Part shown: positions 37,260 through 43,920 of the stretch, one piece after another
Layout of the letters: the number at the start of each line of letters is the position of its first letter
Numbering within the stretch: the stretch's first letter is position 1
Assembly: GCA_030950285.1 (NCBI GenBank)
Contig: JAUZRR010000018.1
Coordinates: 1-43,920, forward strand
DNA: 43,920 nucleotides
Source of the DNA: Planctomycetota bacterium
GTDB taxonomy: Bacteria; Planctomycetota; Phycisphaerae; Phycisphaerales; UBA1924
Reading direction: 5' to 3'
Notes under the pieces: generated by a model
Told to the model about the DNA's origin: nothing
Database searches by the model: none
Seen by the model: only the letters and a program-made list of their open reading frames with translations
Position numbers and translations under genes: made by a program

Positions 37260-37586
37260 TTAGTCGATAATCGCAAGAATCTCGTCCTCGGACATAATGA
37301 GCAGCTCGTCGCCGTCGAGTTTGATCTCGGTCCCGGCATAGCTCGAGAAGATCACGCGGTCGCCCTGTGTCACGGTGAGGGGGATGCGCTCGCCGGTGTC
37401 GGTGTTGAGCTTGCCGTCGCCGACCGCTTCGATCACGCCGGTCTTGGGGCGGTCCTTGGAGGACTCGGGCAGGAAGATGCCCGACTCGGTCTGGCTCTGG
37501 GCTTCGTCACGACGGACGATGATCTTGTCGTGGAGCGGGCGGACAGCGGTGGTGGACTTCTTCTTGGACTTGGTCGCGGTTGCCAT
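37260..37586 (-). CDS. groS: Co-chaperonin GroES (10 kDa)
   Basis: This 108-residue co-chaperonin caps the GroEL ring. The typical core is present: VRPLHDKIIVRRDEAQSQTE, the mobile loop SGIFLPESSKDRPKTG, VIEAVGDGKL and DRVIFSSYAGTEIKLDGDEL. The first 14 residues (MATATKSKKKSTTA) are a basic extension not found in E. coli GroES. ATG 37586 has gaggag upstream; in-frame codons further up are not conserved. It is the first gene of the series, with a candidate promoter about 100 nt upstream. No CIRCE element was seen. Confidence 0.96.
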   Translation of the reverse strand: MATATKSKKKSTTAVRPLHDKIIVRRDEAQSQTESGIFLPESSKDRPKTGVIEAVGDGKLNTDTGERIPLTVTQGDRVIFSSYAGTEIKLDGDELLIMSEDEILAIID

Positions 37587-37689
37587 GGTGTGGACTCCTC
37601 TGAAACGTAAGTTTGGGTTCTGGTGATACCGAGTTCTGGACGGCGACCAGAGCGAGAACGCCCGGGTCGAGAACAGAAACAGAAAATCT

Positions 37690-37719
37690 GAAATATCAGA
37701 CAGCAAATCTCAGTTGCAA
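37690..37719 (-). promoter_or_regulatory. Candidate groES promoter with overlapping dyad
   Basis: TTGCAA (37714-37719), 18 bp, TATTTC (37690-37695), on the minus strand. The dyad tctga-aata-tcaga covers the -10 and could be a regulator site. Nearby gatttgc motifs recall those in the groEL leader. Confidence 0.35.
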
Positions 37720-37732
37720 ATCGTGTGACTCG

Positions 37733-38269
37733 TCAGACAGCCCCTCCCGGCCAACGGCCCTGGTAGTAACGGGTCAGACAACGCCGCAGCACCTCGAGCA
37801 ACCGCTCAAGGTCCGACGCCGAGTGCGGACGGTCGATCACCGCGAACGCGCCCGAACGCAACGCCGCGTTGATCTCCCGGCAATCCTCGCGATGACTCCG
37901 CCCGCGCTTCACCACAACCGTCGGCGGCGGCTGATCCAGCCGACGGAGGATTTCGAGCAGCCGCGGGCCGCCCTCCTCGGCGGCCACCGGGTCGGCAGCG
38001 GCGTCGAGCGGCAAGCCGAGATCGACCACCGCCATATGGATCGGATTCCGGCTGATCACCTGCGACGCCTCCCGCCCGGTCTCGGCCCGGAGCGACGCGA
38101 TCCCCATCGGCTCAAGCAACCGCGGCAGCCGATCGGCCCACGATTCGTCCCGCCAACCGGCGTAGGAAAGCAGCAGATTGAGACGCCCCGGTGCCCCCGA
38201 CGGCGTACCGCTCCCCGAGCCCGGCTGGGGCTGATCGGGGGCGTCGGCGTTGGAGCGCACGTTGAGCAT
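37733..38269 (-). CDS. Degenerate receiver-domain protein upstream of groES
   Basis: This 178-residue protein has a Gly/Ser/Pro-rich N-terminus (residues 1-28) and a CheY-like receiver fold at about 30-170. The likely phospho-acceptor position is Asp in HMAVVDLGLPLD. The usual acidic pair near the first strand is missing (NLLLSYAGWRDE), and the conserved Lys-Pro is replaced by Arg-Pro in FAVIDRPHS. There is no DNA-binding domain. It is therefore probably a pseudo-receiver acting through protein contacts, not normal phosphorelay. It lies 146 bp upstream of groES on the same strand. The start ATG 38269 has no clear ribosome-binding site. Confidence 0.7.
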   Translation of the reverse strand: MLNVRSNADAPDQPQPGSGSGTPSGAPGRLNLLLSYAGWRDESWADRLPRLLEPMGIASLRAETGREASQVISRNPIHMAVVDLGLPLDAAADPVAAEEGGPRLLEILRRLDQPPPTVVVKRGRSHREDCREINAALRSGAFAVIDRPHSASDLERLLEVLRRCLTRYYQGRWPGGAV

Positions 38270-38567
38270 GCCAAAGACTCGGCAACCCGCGTGCCCGGGA
38301 CCGAAAACGCCCAGACGGTGCCCAGAGGGCGACCATGGGCCGTTTGACGTGGTATCGGTGGCCGAGAGGGGAGCGGGATGACAGGGCGCAGCAGCAGAAA
38401 AGCGAAAAGAGTGTCAATGTGGCAGGTGAGACCCCACCGACGGGCCGCAGCCTCTCGACCGGCTCCGACGCCTCCGACAGGAGCCCTCAGCGTCAACCCC
38501 GGGGCACACCGCCGAGAAGCCCGACCCCGCCGCATCGTCACGCCCAATGATATCCCGGGCAGCGGCG
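38270..38567. other. Divergent intergenic region, receiver gene / rmuC
   Basis: About 300 bp without a supported gene. Minus-strand TTGACA occurs near 38411-38416 with no -10 at the right spacing. Open frames on both strands show no protein-like pattern. Confidence 0.5.
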
Positions 38568-38596
38568 TTCACAAACCAGTCTGGTTCGGGTAGAGT
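38568..38596 (+). promoter_or_regulatory. Leaderless promoter of rmuC
   Basis: TTCACA (38568-38573), 17 bp, TAGAGT (38591-38596), then exactly 6 nt to ATG 38603. The expected start site is the A of the ATG or one base before. No ribosome-binding site is present. Confidence 0.5.
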
Positions 38597-38602
38597 TGGG
38601 GC

Positions 38603-40099
38603 ATGGCAACAACACTCGCAATCGTGTTCGGGCTCACCATGGTCCTGCTGGGTGGGCTGGCGGCGTGGCTTTGGCGGGGGCAGGGCAAGGCCGCGGCCGA
38701 GGCAGCGGCAGCAACCGAGAAGGCCCGGAGGATCGAAGCCGACCTGGCCGCGACCCGCGAGGCAGCCATCGCCGCAGCAGATGCAGCCCAGCGCGACGCC
38801 GCAACACTCCGGGAACGGACCGAAACGCTCACCACAGCACTGGCCGGGGCGCAGGTGACCGAGGCAAAGCTTCGCAAAGACATCGAGGCGATGCAGGAAC
38901 AGTTTGCAGCCCAGGAGGCCGCCACACAGGAACAGTTCGCCGAGCGGGAACGCTCGCTACAGCGCGAACGGCAAGCACTCGAAAGGCAGATCGCCGAGTT
39001 GGATACTCAGATGGCAAAGACCTTCGAGGCCCTCAGCGCCAAGTCCCTCCGGGCCGCATCGGACGAGTTTCTCAAACGCGCCAAGGAGCAGCTCGATCGC
39101 CAGCAGGAAGACGACGCAGCCGAACTCGAAAAGCGTAAGACCGCGGTCGAGCAACTGGTCAAGCCGATCGGGGAGACACTCGCCGCGACACGCGAACGAC
39201 TGGAGTCCATCGAGAAGACGCGGGGCGAACAGTTCGCTCGGTTTCACGAACACATGGAACAGATCACCGGCGCGAGCACGGGACTGCGAGACGAAACCGC
39301 ACGCCTGACCAAGGCCCTCAGCCGACCCGAGATCCGCGGTCAGTACGGCGAGATCCAGCTCCGCCGCGTCGCCGAGCTCGCGGGCATGACAAGCTACTGC
39401 GATTTCACCGAGCAGACGAGCGTCCGCGGCGACGAGGGCAACCTGCTACGACCCGACATGGTGGTGCGCCTGCCCAACGAACGGGTGATCGCGATCGACG
39501 CCAAGACCAACACCTACGCGTATATCGAAGCGGTCAATGCCGCAGACGATGCAGAGCGCGAGAAGCATCTCGACCGGTTCGCCCGGCACGTCGCAGAGCA
39601 GGCAAAGAAACTGGCGGACAAAAAATACTGGAGCGCCTTTGAGGGGAGCCCCGAGTTCGTCGTCATGTTCGTCCCCGGCGACCATTTCATTGATGCCGCC
39701 CTCTCCCGCCGACCCGACCTCCTCGACGATGCCGCCCAGCGCAACGTGATCCTCGCAAGCCCGAGCACCCTGATCGGGCTGCTCCGTGCCGTCGCGGTGG
39801 GATGGGGCGAGCAACGGCTCGCCGAGGAAGCCAAAGAACTCTACAAACTCGGGCGAGAGTTGCACGAACGGGCCGCGATCGCGTTCGAGCATGCTGCAAA
39901 GCTCGGCGATTCCATCCGCCAGAGCGTCGAACGCTACAACAAGTTTGTCGGGTCGATCGAGACCCGGGTCGTCCCCACGCTCAGACGGTTCGAGGATGCC
40001 GGCGTGAAATCAGGCAGGGAACTCCCCGCAACCGTGGAAGTCACCGTTCTGCCCAGAGGCATGCAGGCCCTGCCCGGCGCAGAACACGAATCGGTATAG
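38603..40099 (+). CDS. rmuC: DNA recombination protein RmuC
   Basis: This 498-residue protein has one N-terminal membrane helix (LAIVFGLTMVLLGGLAAWLW), a long Ala/Glu/Arg-rich coiled coil to about residue 210, and the RmuC nuclease-like domain. PD-(D/E)XK-type motifs are GQYGEIQLRRVAELAG, RPDMVVRLPNERVIAIDAKT and FVVMFVPGDHF; the C-terminal KLGRELHERAAIAFEHAAKL follows. RmuC limits recombination at inverted repeats and is thought to trim DNA structures. The membrane anchor and length match the family. The gene seems to be transcribed without a leader. Confidence 0.95.
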   Translation: MATTLAIVFGLTMVLLGGLAAWLWRGQGKAAAEAAAATEKARRIEADLAATREAAIAAADAAQRDAATLRERTETLTTALAGAQVTEAKLRKDIEAMQEQFAAQEAATQEQFAERERSLQRERQALERQIAELDTQMAKTFEALSAKSLRAASDEFLKRAKEQLDRQQEDDAAELEKRKTAVEQLVKPIGETLAATRERLESIEKTRGEQFARFHEHMEQITGASTGLRDETARLTKALSRPEIRGQYGEIQLRRVAELAGMTSYCDFTEQTSVRGDEGNLLRPDMVVRLPNERVIAIDAKTNTYAYIEAVNAADDAEREKHLDRFARHVAEQAKKLADKKYWSAFEGSPEFVVMFVPGDHFIDAALSRRPDLLDDAAQRNVILASPSTLIGLLRAVAVGWGEQRLAEEAKELYKLGRELHERAAIAFEHAAKLGDSIRQSVERYNKFVGSIETRVVPTLRRFEDAGVKSGRELPATVEVTVLPRGMQALPGAEHESV

Positions 40100-40121
40100 A
40101 CTGTTCGAGTTTCCGTGCAAT

Positions 40122-40226
40122 CACGGGGACGGGATGTCCAGCCCCCGTCGCCAGGAGGGCGGGCTTTCCAGCCCGCGTCGGTCCCGCCCAGCCAAAAACG
40201 CCGGGGCCGGATGTCCCAGCCCAGCA
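40122..40226. repeat. Cluster of ggatgtccagccc-type palindromic units
   Basis: Three degenerate units share gg(a/c)tgtccagcc: gggatgtccagccccc, ggctttccagcccgc and ccggatgtcccagccc. The middle one is a perfect 7-bp hairpin (40159-40165 with 40170-40176, gcgggct/agcccgc). The cluster lies in the gap between rmuC and the HtrA gene and may serve as the rmuC terminator region. Confidence 0.55.
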
Positions 40227-40305
40227 TCGCAACGACCAGAACCAGACCGTCCGCAACTCGGTACAGCCGGGAACCCCAACACCAAGGGGCACACAGGAGA
40301 GACCC

Positions 40306-41688
40306 ATGCAGCGAGTATGCTCGGCAATCGTGATCGGCACCGGTGCCCTGCTGGCATCACCAACCCCGGCCCAACAACCCGCCGCCCCCCAAACCATCGC
40401 AAGCTACCCCGACTTCCGCCAGATCGTCCAGGACGCCAAAGAAAAGGTCTTCCCCGCCGTCGTCTACATCCGCGTCATCAGCGAGAACACCGAGAGCGGC
40501 AAACGCGAGCTCATGGAATCCTCAGGCAGCGGCGTGATTATCTCGGCCGAGGGGCACATCCTCACCAACTGGCACGTTGTCGAGAAAGCCCAGCGCGTCC
40601 GCTGCCTGCTCTCCGACGGCCGCCACGCCGAAGCAGAAATCCTCGGCACCGACAAAGACACCGACCTCGCGGTGATCAAGCTCAAGCTCGACGACGACTT
40701 CGGCGACCTCCCCACTGCTGCGCTGGGTGACTCCGAAGCCCTCCGCGAAGGAGACTTCGTTATGACCATGGGCGCACCATGGGGCATGGACCGATCCGTC
40801 GCGATCGGGATCGTCTCCAGCACACGCCGCTACCTCGACGGCGTCAGCGAGTACAGCCTCTGGATCCAGACCGACGCCGCGATCAACCCCGGAAACTCGG
40901 GCGGCCCGCTCGTCAACACCGCCGGCGAGATCGTCGGCATCAACACCCGGGGCGCCGCCGGCGCAGCCGACGGGCTGGGGTTCAGCATCCCCACCACCAC
41001 CATCCGCGTCGTCATGCCCCAGCTCATGGACGCCGGCCGTGTCACCTGGTCCTGGACCGGGCTCCAGCTTCAGGCACTCAGCGACTTCAACAAGGACATG
41101 TACTTCCCCTACAACGACGGCGTGATCGTCGCCGAGACCGACCCCGACAGCCCCGCACGCGACGCCGGATTCCTCGCACGAGACCGCATCGTCAAAATCG
41201 CGGGCGAAGCCGTCACCGCCGCCCGCGTCAACGACCTCCCCGACATCCGCAAACGCCTCGGCCTCCTGCCCAAGGGCGAGCCGACCGAGATCGAAGTCGT
41301 CCGAGGCACCGACCGCGTCACGCTCACGCTCGTCCCCCGCGAAAAAGGCGAGGTCGAAGGCAAAGAGCTCGCCCTCGAACGCTGGGACTTTACCGTCAAA
41401 GCAATCAACCAGTTCGAGAACCCCGACCTCTACTTCTACCGCAAGGAAGGCGTCTTCGTCTACGGCGTCAAGTGGCCGGGCAACGCCGCCAGCGCCGGGA
41501 TGGGACGCGGCGATATCCTCCTCAAAATCGACGGCGAAACGGTCGAAACCATCGACGAGGTCAAAGCCATGCACGAACGCCTGGTCGCCGACGTCGAGAC
41601 CAAGCACAGAGTTGTGCTCAGCGTCATGCGCCGGGGGCTCCTCCGACAAGTCGTGCTCGACTACCGACGCGACCACGCCAAGGAATAG
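40306..41688 (+). CDS. HtrA/Deg-type serine protease with two PDZ domains
   Basis: This 460-residue periplasmic S1C protease has a signal peptide (1-23, ending TPAQQ) and a trypsin-like domain with the full triad: His90 (TNWHVV), Asp120 (DTDLAVIKL) and Ser198 (NPGNSGGPLV). Two C-terminal PDZ-like domains follow: about 250-345 (DPDSPARDAGFLARDRIVKI) and 375-455 (PGNAASAGMGRGDILLKIDG). Such proteases degrade or refold damaged envelope proteins. ATG 40306 has aggagag upstream. The related but catalytically dead protein starts 102 bp downstream on the same strand. Confidence 0.93.
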   Translation: MQRVCSAIVIGTGALLASPTPAQQPAAPQTIASYPDFRQIVQDAKEKVFPAVVYIRVISENTESGKRELMESSGSGVIISAEGHILTNWHVVEKAQRVRCLLSDGRHAEAEILGTDKDTDLAVIKLKLDDDFGDLPTAALGDSEALREGDFVMTMGAPWGMDRSVAIGIVSSTRRYLDGVSEYSLWIQTDAAINPGNSGGPLVNTAGEIVGINTRGAAGAADGLGFSIPTTTIRVVMPQLMDAGRVTWSWTGLQLQALSDFNKDMYFPYNDGVIVAETDPDSPARDAGFLARDRIVKIAGEAVTAARVNDLPDIRKRLGLLPKGEPTEIEVVRGTDRVTLTLVPREKGEVEGKELALERWDFTVKAINQFENPDLYFYRKEGVFVYGVKWPGNAASAGMGRGDILLKIDGETVETIDEVKAMHERLVADVETKHRVVLSVMRRGLLRQVVLDYRRDHAKE

Positions 41689-41790
41689 CCAGCGCACCCG
41701 CACACAACCGACCGCCCTGAAACACGAAAGACCTCAGCCGCCGACCGCAACCAGCAAGCAAGACCAACAGGTTCACGAAGGGACCGCACG

Positions 41791-43920
41791 ATGACACACA
41801 CGACTCGATGGACTGCGCTCATGGCGATGGTCACAACTCTGCTGTGCGGAACCGCAACCGCCCGCGCCCAAGAAACCGATCAACCCAAACCCGACGACGC
41901 GGCACTCATCGGAAGCGTCGCACGCTCGGTCGTCATCGTCGAGCACGCCTTCCGCTACGACCGCAGCGAAGCCCCCGAGCCCGAAGCCGCCGGCGTCGCG
42001 TACAACTCGGCCGAGGAGGACATGGACGGCGGCTGGGCGTCCCTCATCCTCCAGGAACGGCCCGAGCAACGCCTCGGGTTTGTCATCGCCCCCGATCTGG
42101 TCCTGACCGTCGATCCGCTGGTCCACAACCGCTTCGTCGCGCGAATCCAGATCCGCGACGGCGACCGGCTCATCGGTGCCCGCCCCGAGGCCTACGCCGT
42201 GGACCAGAACGCGGTCCTCCTCCGCCTTGACGAGCCGCTGACCACCGCCGAGCCGCTCGAGTTTGATCCCGATTCCAAAGGCCCCTACAAAGCGATCCAC
42301 GGCCGCCGGGGCAACAGCCGCTGGTGGCTCATGGCCGCCGGCGTCGACGGCTCGACCATGGTCTCCCTCAACGGCCCCAAGTACCACGTCGTCCCATGGC
42401 CGAGCGTGATCGTCGATGGCGCAGGCACCGCGGTCGGCGCGTGCTTCGACGGCGGGCTCGAAACCAACGGCTCGTGGAAGAGCGCCCCCGCCGCGTGGGA
42501 CTGGATCGCTGCCGACAAAATCGAAACCCTCATCGAACGAGTCGGCACAACCGCCGACGCCGCACTGCCCCGCGTCGAGCTGCGGTTTCGCAGCCCGCGA
42601 AAGGAAACCGGCGCAAACCAATGGAGCCAGAACGCCGCCGCGTTCACCGAGTGGAACGGCACGGGGATCATGCTCGACGGGCAACGCGTGCTCGTCCTGG
42701 CCCAGTTCGAGCCCAAAGTCACCGCGAGGCTCGAAAGCGCAATCGTCCACACCGCCGACGGACAGCACCTCCCCGCAGAGTTTGCCGGCAGCCTGCGGGA
42801 CTACGCCGCGCTCGTGGTCCATCTCCAGACCCCGCTCGACACTGCTGCAACACTCGCCGAGCACAGTTTGCTCGACGTCGAAGACGAACTGCTCATCCGG
42901 TCCCAGGTCCGCGTGCTCGGCGAAAACCGCACCAGCTACACCTGGCAGGCGCGCCTCGCGCGGATGATGGTCGGGTTCCGGGGCACAGTCCTCGGCAGCT
43001 TCGGCGATGTCGCCTCGGCGCGCATGGAAACCGGCGCCGGCGACGAGGGGCCGATGAGCTTCCTCTTCTCCACCCGCGGCGAGCTGGTCGCACTCCCCCT
43101 CATGGTCCGCAAAAGAGCGACAAATCAGCAGGATTGGCAGGGGTATTCACGCTCCGACTACGAGCCGACGGTCATGGGCACCGCCGATCTCCTCGCGATC
43201 CTCGAACGCCCCGACGCGCTCGACCCCGACAACCGCCCGCTCTCAGAATCAGAAGAGCACCGACTCGCCTGGCTCGGGGTGCAGCTCCAGGCGATGGACC
43301 CCGACCTCGCCCGCTTCAACAACGTCGCCGACCAGACCGGCGGCGGCACCACCGGCGGCATCGTCACCTACGTCTACGCGGGTTCGCCCGCTGCAAAGGC
43401 CGGGCTCCAGGTCGGCGACATCCTCCTCCGCCTCCACATCGAAGGGCAACCCCGCCCGCTCGATATCGACGTCAACGCCTACGACATGGGGTGGGGCGCG
43501 CAATACCTCGAGGTGCTCGAACAGATTGACTCCAGCTACTTCGACCGCGTCCCCCCGCCCTGGAGCAGCGCCGAGACCGCGCTGACCCGAGCCCTCACCG
43601 ACGCCGGCTTCGGCACGCCCTTCCGCGCCGAGGTCGTCCGCGACGGCGAGTTGCTCGAACCCGAGTTCGTCGTCGAGGAAGGGCCCGCCCACTTCAGCGC
43701 CGCCGCCCGGTTCAAGAGCGAGCCGCTCGGGCTGACCGTCCGCGACCTCACCTACGAAGCCCGACGCTTCATGCAGCGCAGCCAGGACGACCCGGGCGTG
43801 GTGATCTCGAAGGTCGAAGCCGGTGAACGCGGCGCCGTCGCGGGCATCAAACCCTTCGAGCTGATCGTCGCGGTCAACGACAAGCCGATCTACACAGTCG
43901 AGGATTTCGAGAACGCGATC
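41791..43920 (+). CDS. HtrA-like pseudoprotease with PDZ domains, truncated by the window edge
   Basis: The frame is open for 710 codons to the end of the window. A signal peptide (1-27, ending ARAQ) is followed by an S1C-like domain whose pattern matches the upstream protease: LVLTVDPLVHN in place of LTNWHVVEK, DQNAVLLRL in place of DTDLAVIKL, and no GNSGG. His, Asp and Ser of the triad are all replaced. A second propagated trypsin-like half may occupy about 270-480. PDZ domains begin near residue 490 (LAWLGVQLQAMDP, GSPAAKAGLQVGDILLRLHI) and 640 (PLGLTVRDLTYEARRF, GERGAVAGIKPFELIVAVND). A regulator or substrate adaptor for the active paralogue is a reasonable inference. aaggga precedes the ATG. 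Confidence 0.75.
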   Translation, partial: MTHTTRWTALMAMVTTLLCGTATARAQETDQPKPDDAALIGSVARSVVIVEHAFRYDRSEAPEPEAAGVAYNSAEEDMDGGWASLILQERPEQRLGFVIAPDLVLTVDPLVHNRFVARIQIRDGDRLIGARPEAYAVDQNAVLLRLDEPLTTAEPLEFDPDSKGPYKAIHGRRGNSRWWLMAAGVDGSTMVSLNGPKYHVVPWPSVIVDGAGTAVGACFDGGLETNGSWKSAPAAWDWIAADKIETLIERVGTTADAALPRVELRFRSPRKETGANQWSQNAAAFTEWNGTGIMLDGQRVLVLAQFEPKVTARLESAIVHTADGQHLPAEFAGSLRDYAALVVHLQTPLDTAATLAEHSLLDVEDELLIRSQVRVLGENRTSYTWQARLARMMVGFRGTVLGSFGDVASARMETGAGDEGPMSFLFSTRGELVALPLMVRKRATNQQDWQGYSRSDYEPTVMGTADLLAILERPDALDPDNRPLSESEEHRLAWLGVQLQAMDPDLARFNNVADQTGGGTTGGIVTYVYAGSPAAKAGLQVGDILLRLHIEGQPRPLDIDVNAYDMGWGAQYLEVLEQIDSSYFDRVPPPWSSAETALTRALTDAGFGTPFRAEVVRDGELLEPEFVVEEGPAHFSAAARFKSEPLGLTVRDLTYEARRFMQRSQDDPGVVISKVEAGERGAVAGIKPFELIVAVNDKPIYTVEDFENAI

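Noticed and set aside
37590..37730. CIRCE (HrcA) element before groES
   Set aside because: No TTAGCACTC-N9-GAGTGCTAA-like sequence; only a short unrelated dyad at the -10.
41773..42864. 363-codon frame antisense to the pseudoprotease
   Set aside because: Low-complexity Gly/Ala/Asp-rich translation and a clear gene on the opposite strand.

Overview
The window is GC-rich bacterial DNA that looks like a member of the Planctomycetota, most likely class Phycisphaerae. This is inferred from content, not from a marker-gene search. The signs are a PEP-CTERM-type exported protein, a 'GC-type' dockerin protein with Cys-rich repeats, two prepilin-like proteins with an almost identical hydrophobic helix, a DUF1080 lipoprotein and a GroEL without the Gly-Gly-Met tail. 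Several exported proteins are acidic and Asp/Glu-rich, which would suit a marine habitat.

Layout. Positions 1-350 hold the C-terminal end of an IS630-like transposase. From 276 to 5282 the minus strand carries a PEP-CTERM protein, guaB and an exported M28 aminopeptidase with a PDZ domain. gcvP follows on the plus strand (5606-8545). From 8759 to 14489 there are exported or surface proteins (dockerin protein, two prepilin-like proteins, a lipoprotein) plus hisN and ispF. At 14639 a 902-residue fusion joins an alpha/beta hydrolase, membrane segments and an ATP-grasp domain. dprA, an unresolved frame-conflicted gene and lexA follow; the promoter ahead of that gene and lexA has an SOS-like palindrome. 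Positions 20308-22161 hold three minus-strand genes (SnoaL-like, a small unknown, DUF1080).

The main functional unit is a clade II (atypical) nitrous-oxide reductase cluster at about 22481-30602: Rrf2 regulator, di-heme cytochrome c, nosZ, nosB-like membrane protein, nosD, nosF, nosY, nosL. The cytochrome supplies electrons, NosZ reduces N2O to N2, NosDFY assembles the CuZ centre and NosL delivers copper. The cytochrome reading frame carries an in-frame TAG after 31 codons. Gene-poor DNA flanks the cluster on both sides, consistent with acquisition as a block.

After the cluster come a large acidic S9 peptidase, an intergenic region with a candidate structured RNA, a groES / small protein / groEL series preceded by a degenerate receiver-domain protein, rmuC (probably leaderless), an active HtrA-type protease, and a truncated paralogue that has lost all three catalytic residues. 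Three pairs of a REP-like palindrome (stem cccctcgc/gcgagggg) sit between genes at 8.6, 11.4 and 17.4 kb. Several genes without a ribosome-binding site have a -10-like hexamer 5-6 nt before the ATG, suggesting leaderless transcripts. No tRNA, rRNA or CRISPR array was seen.
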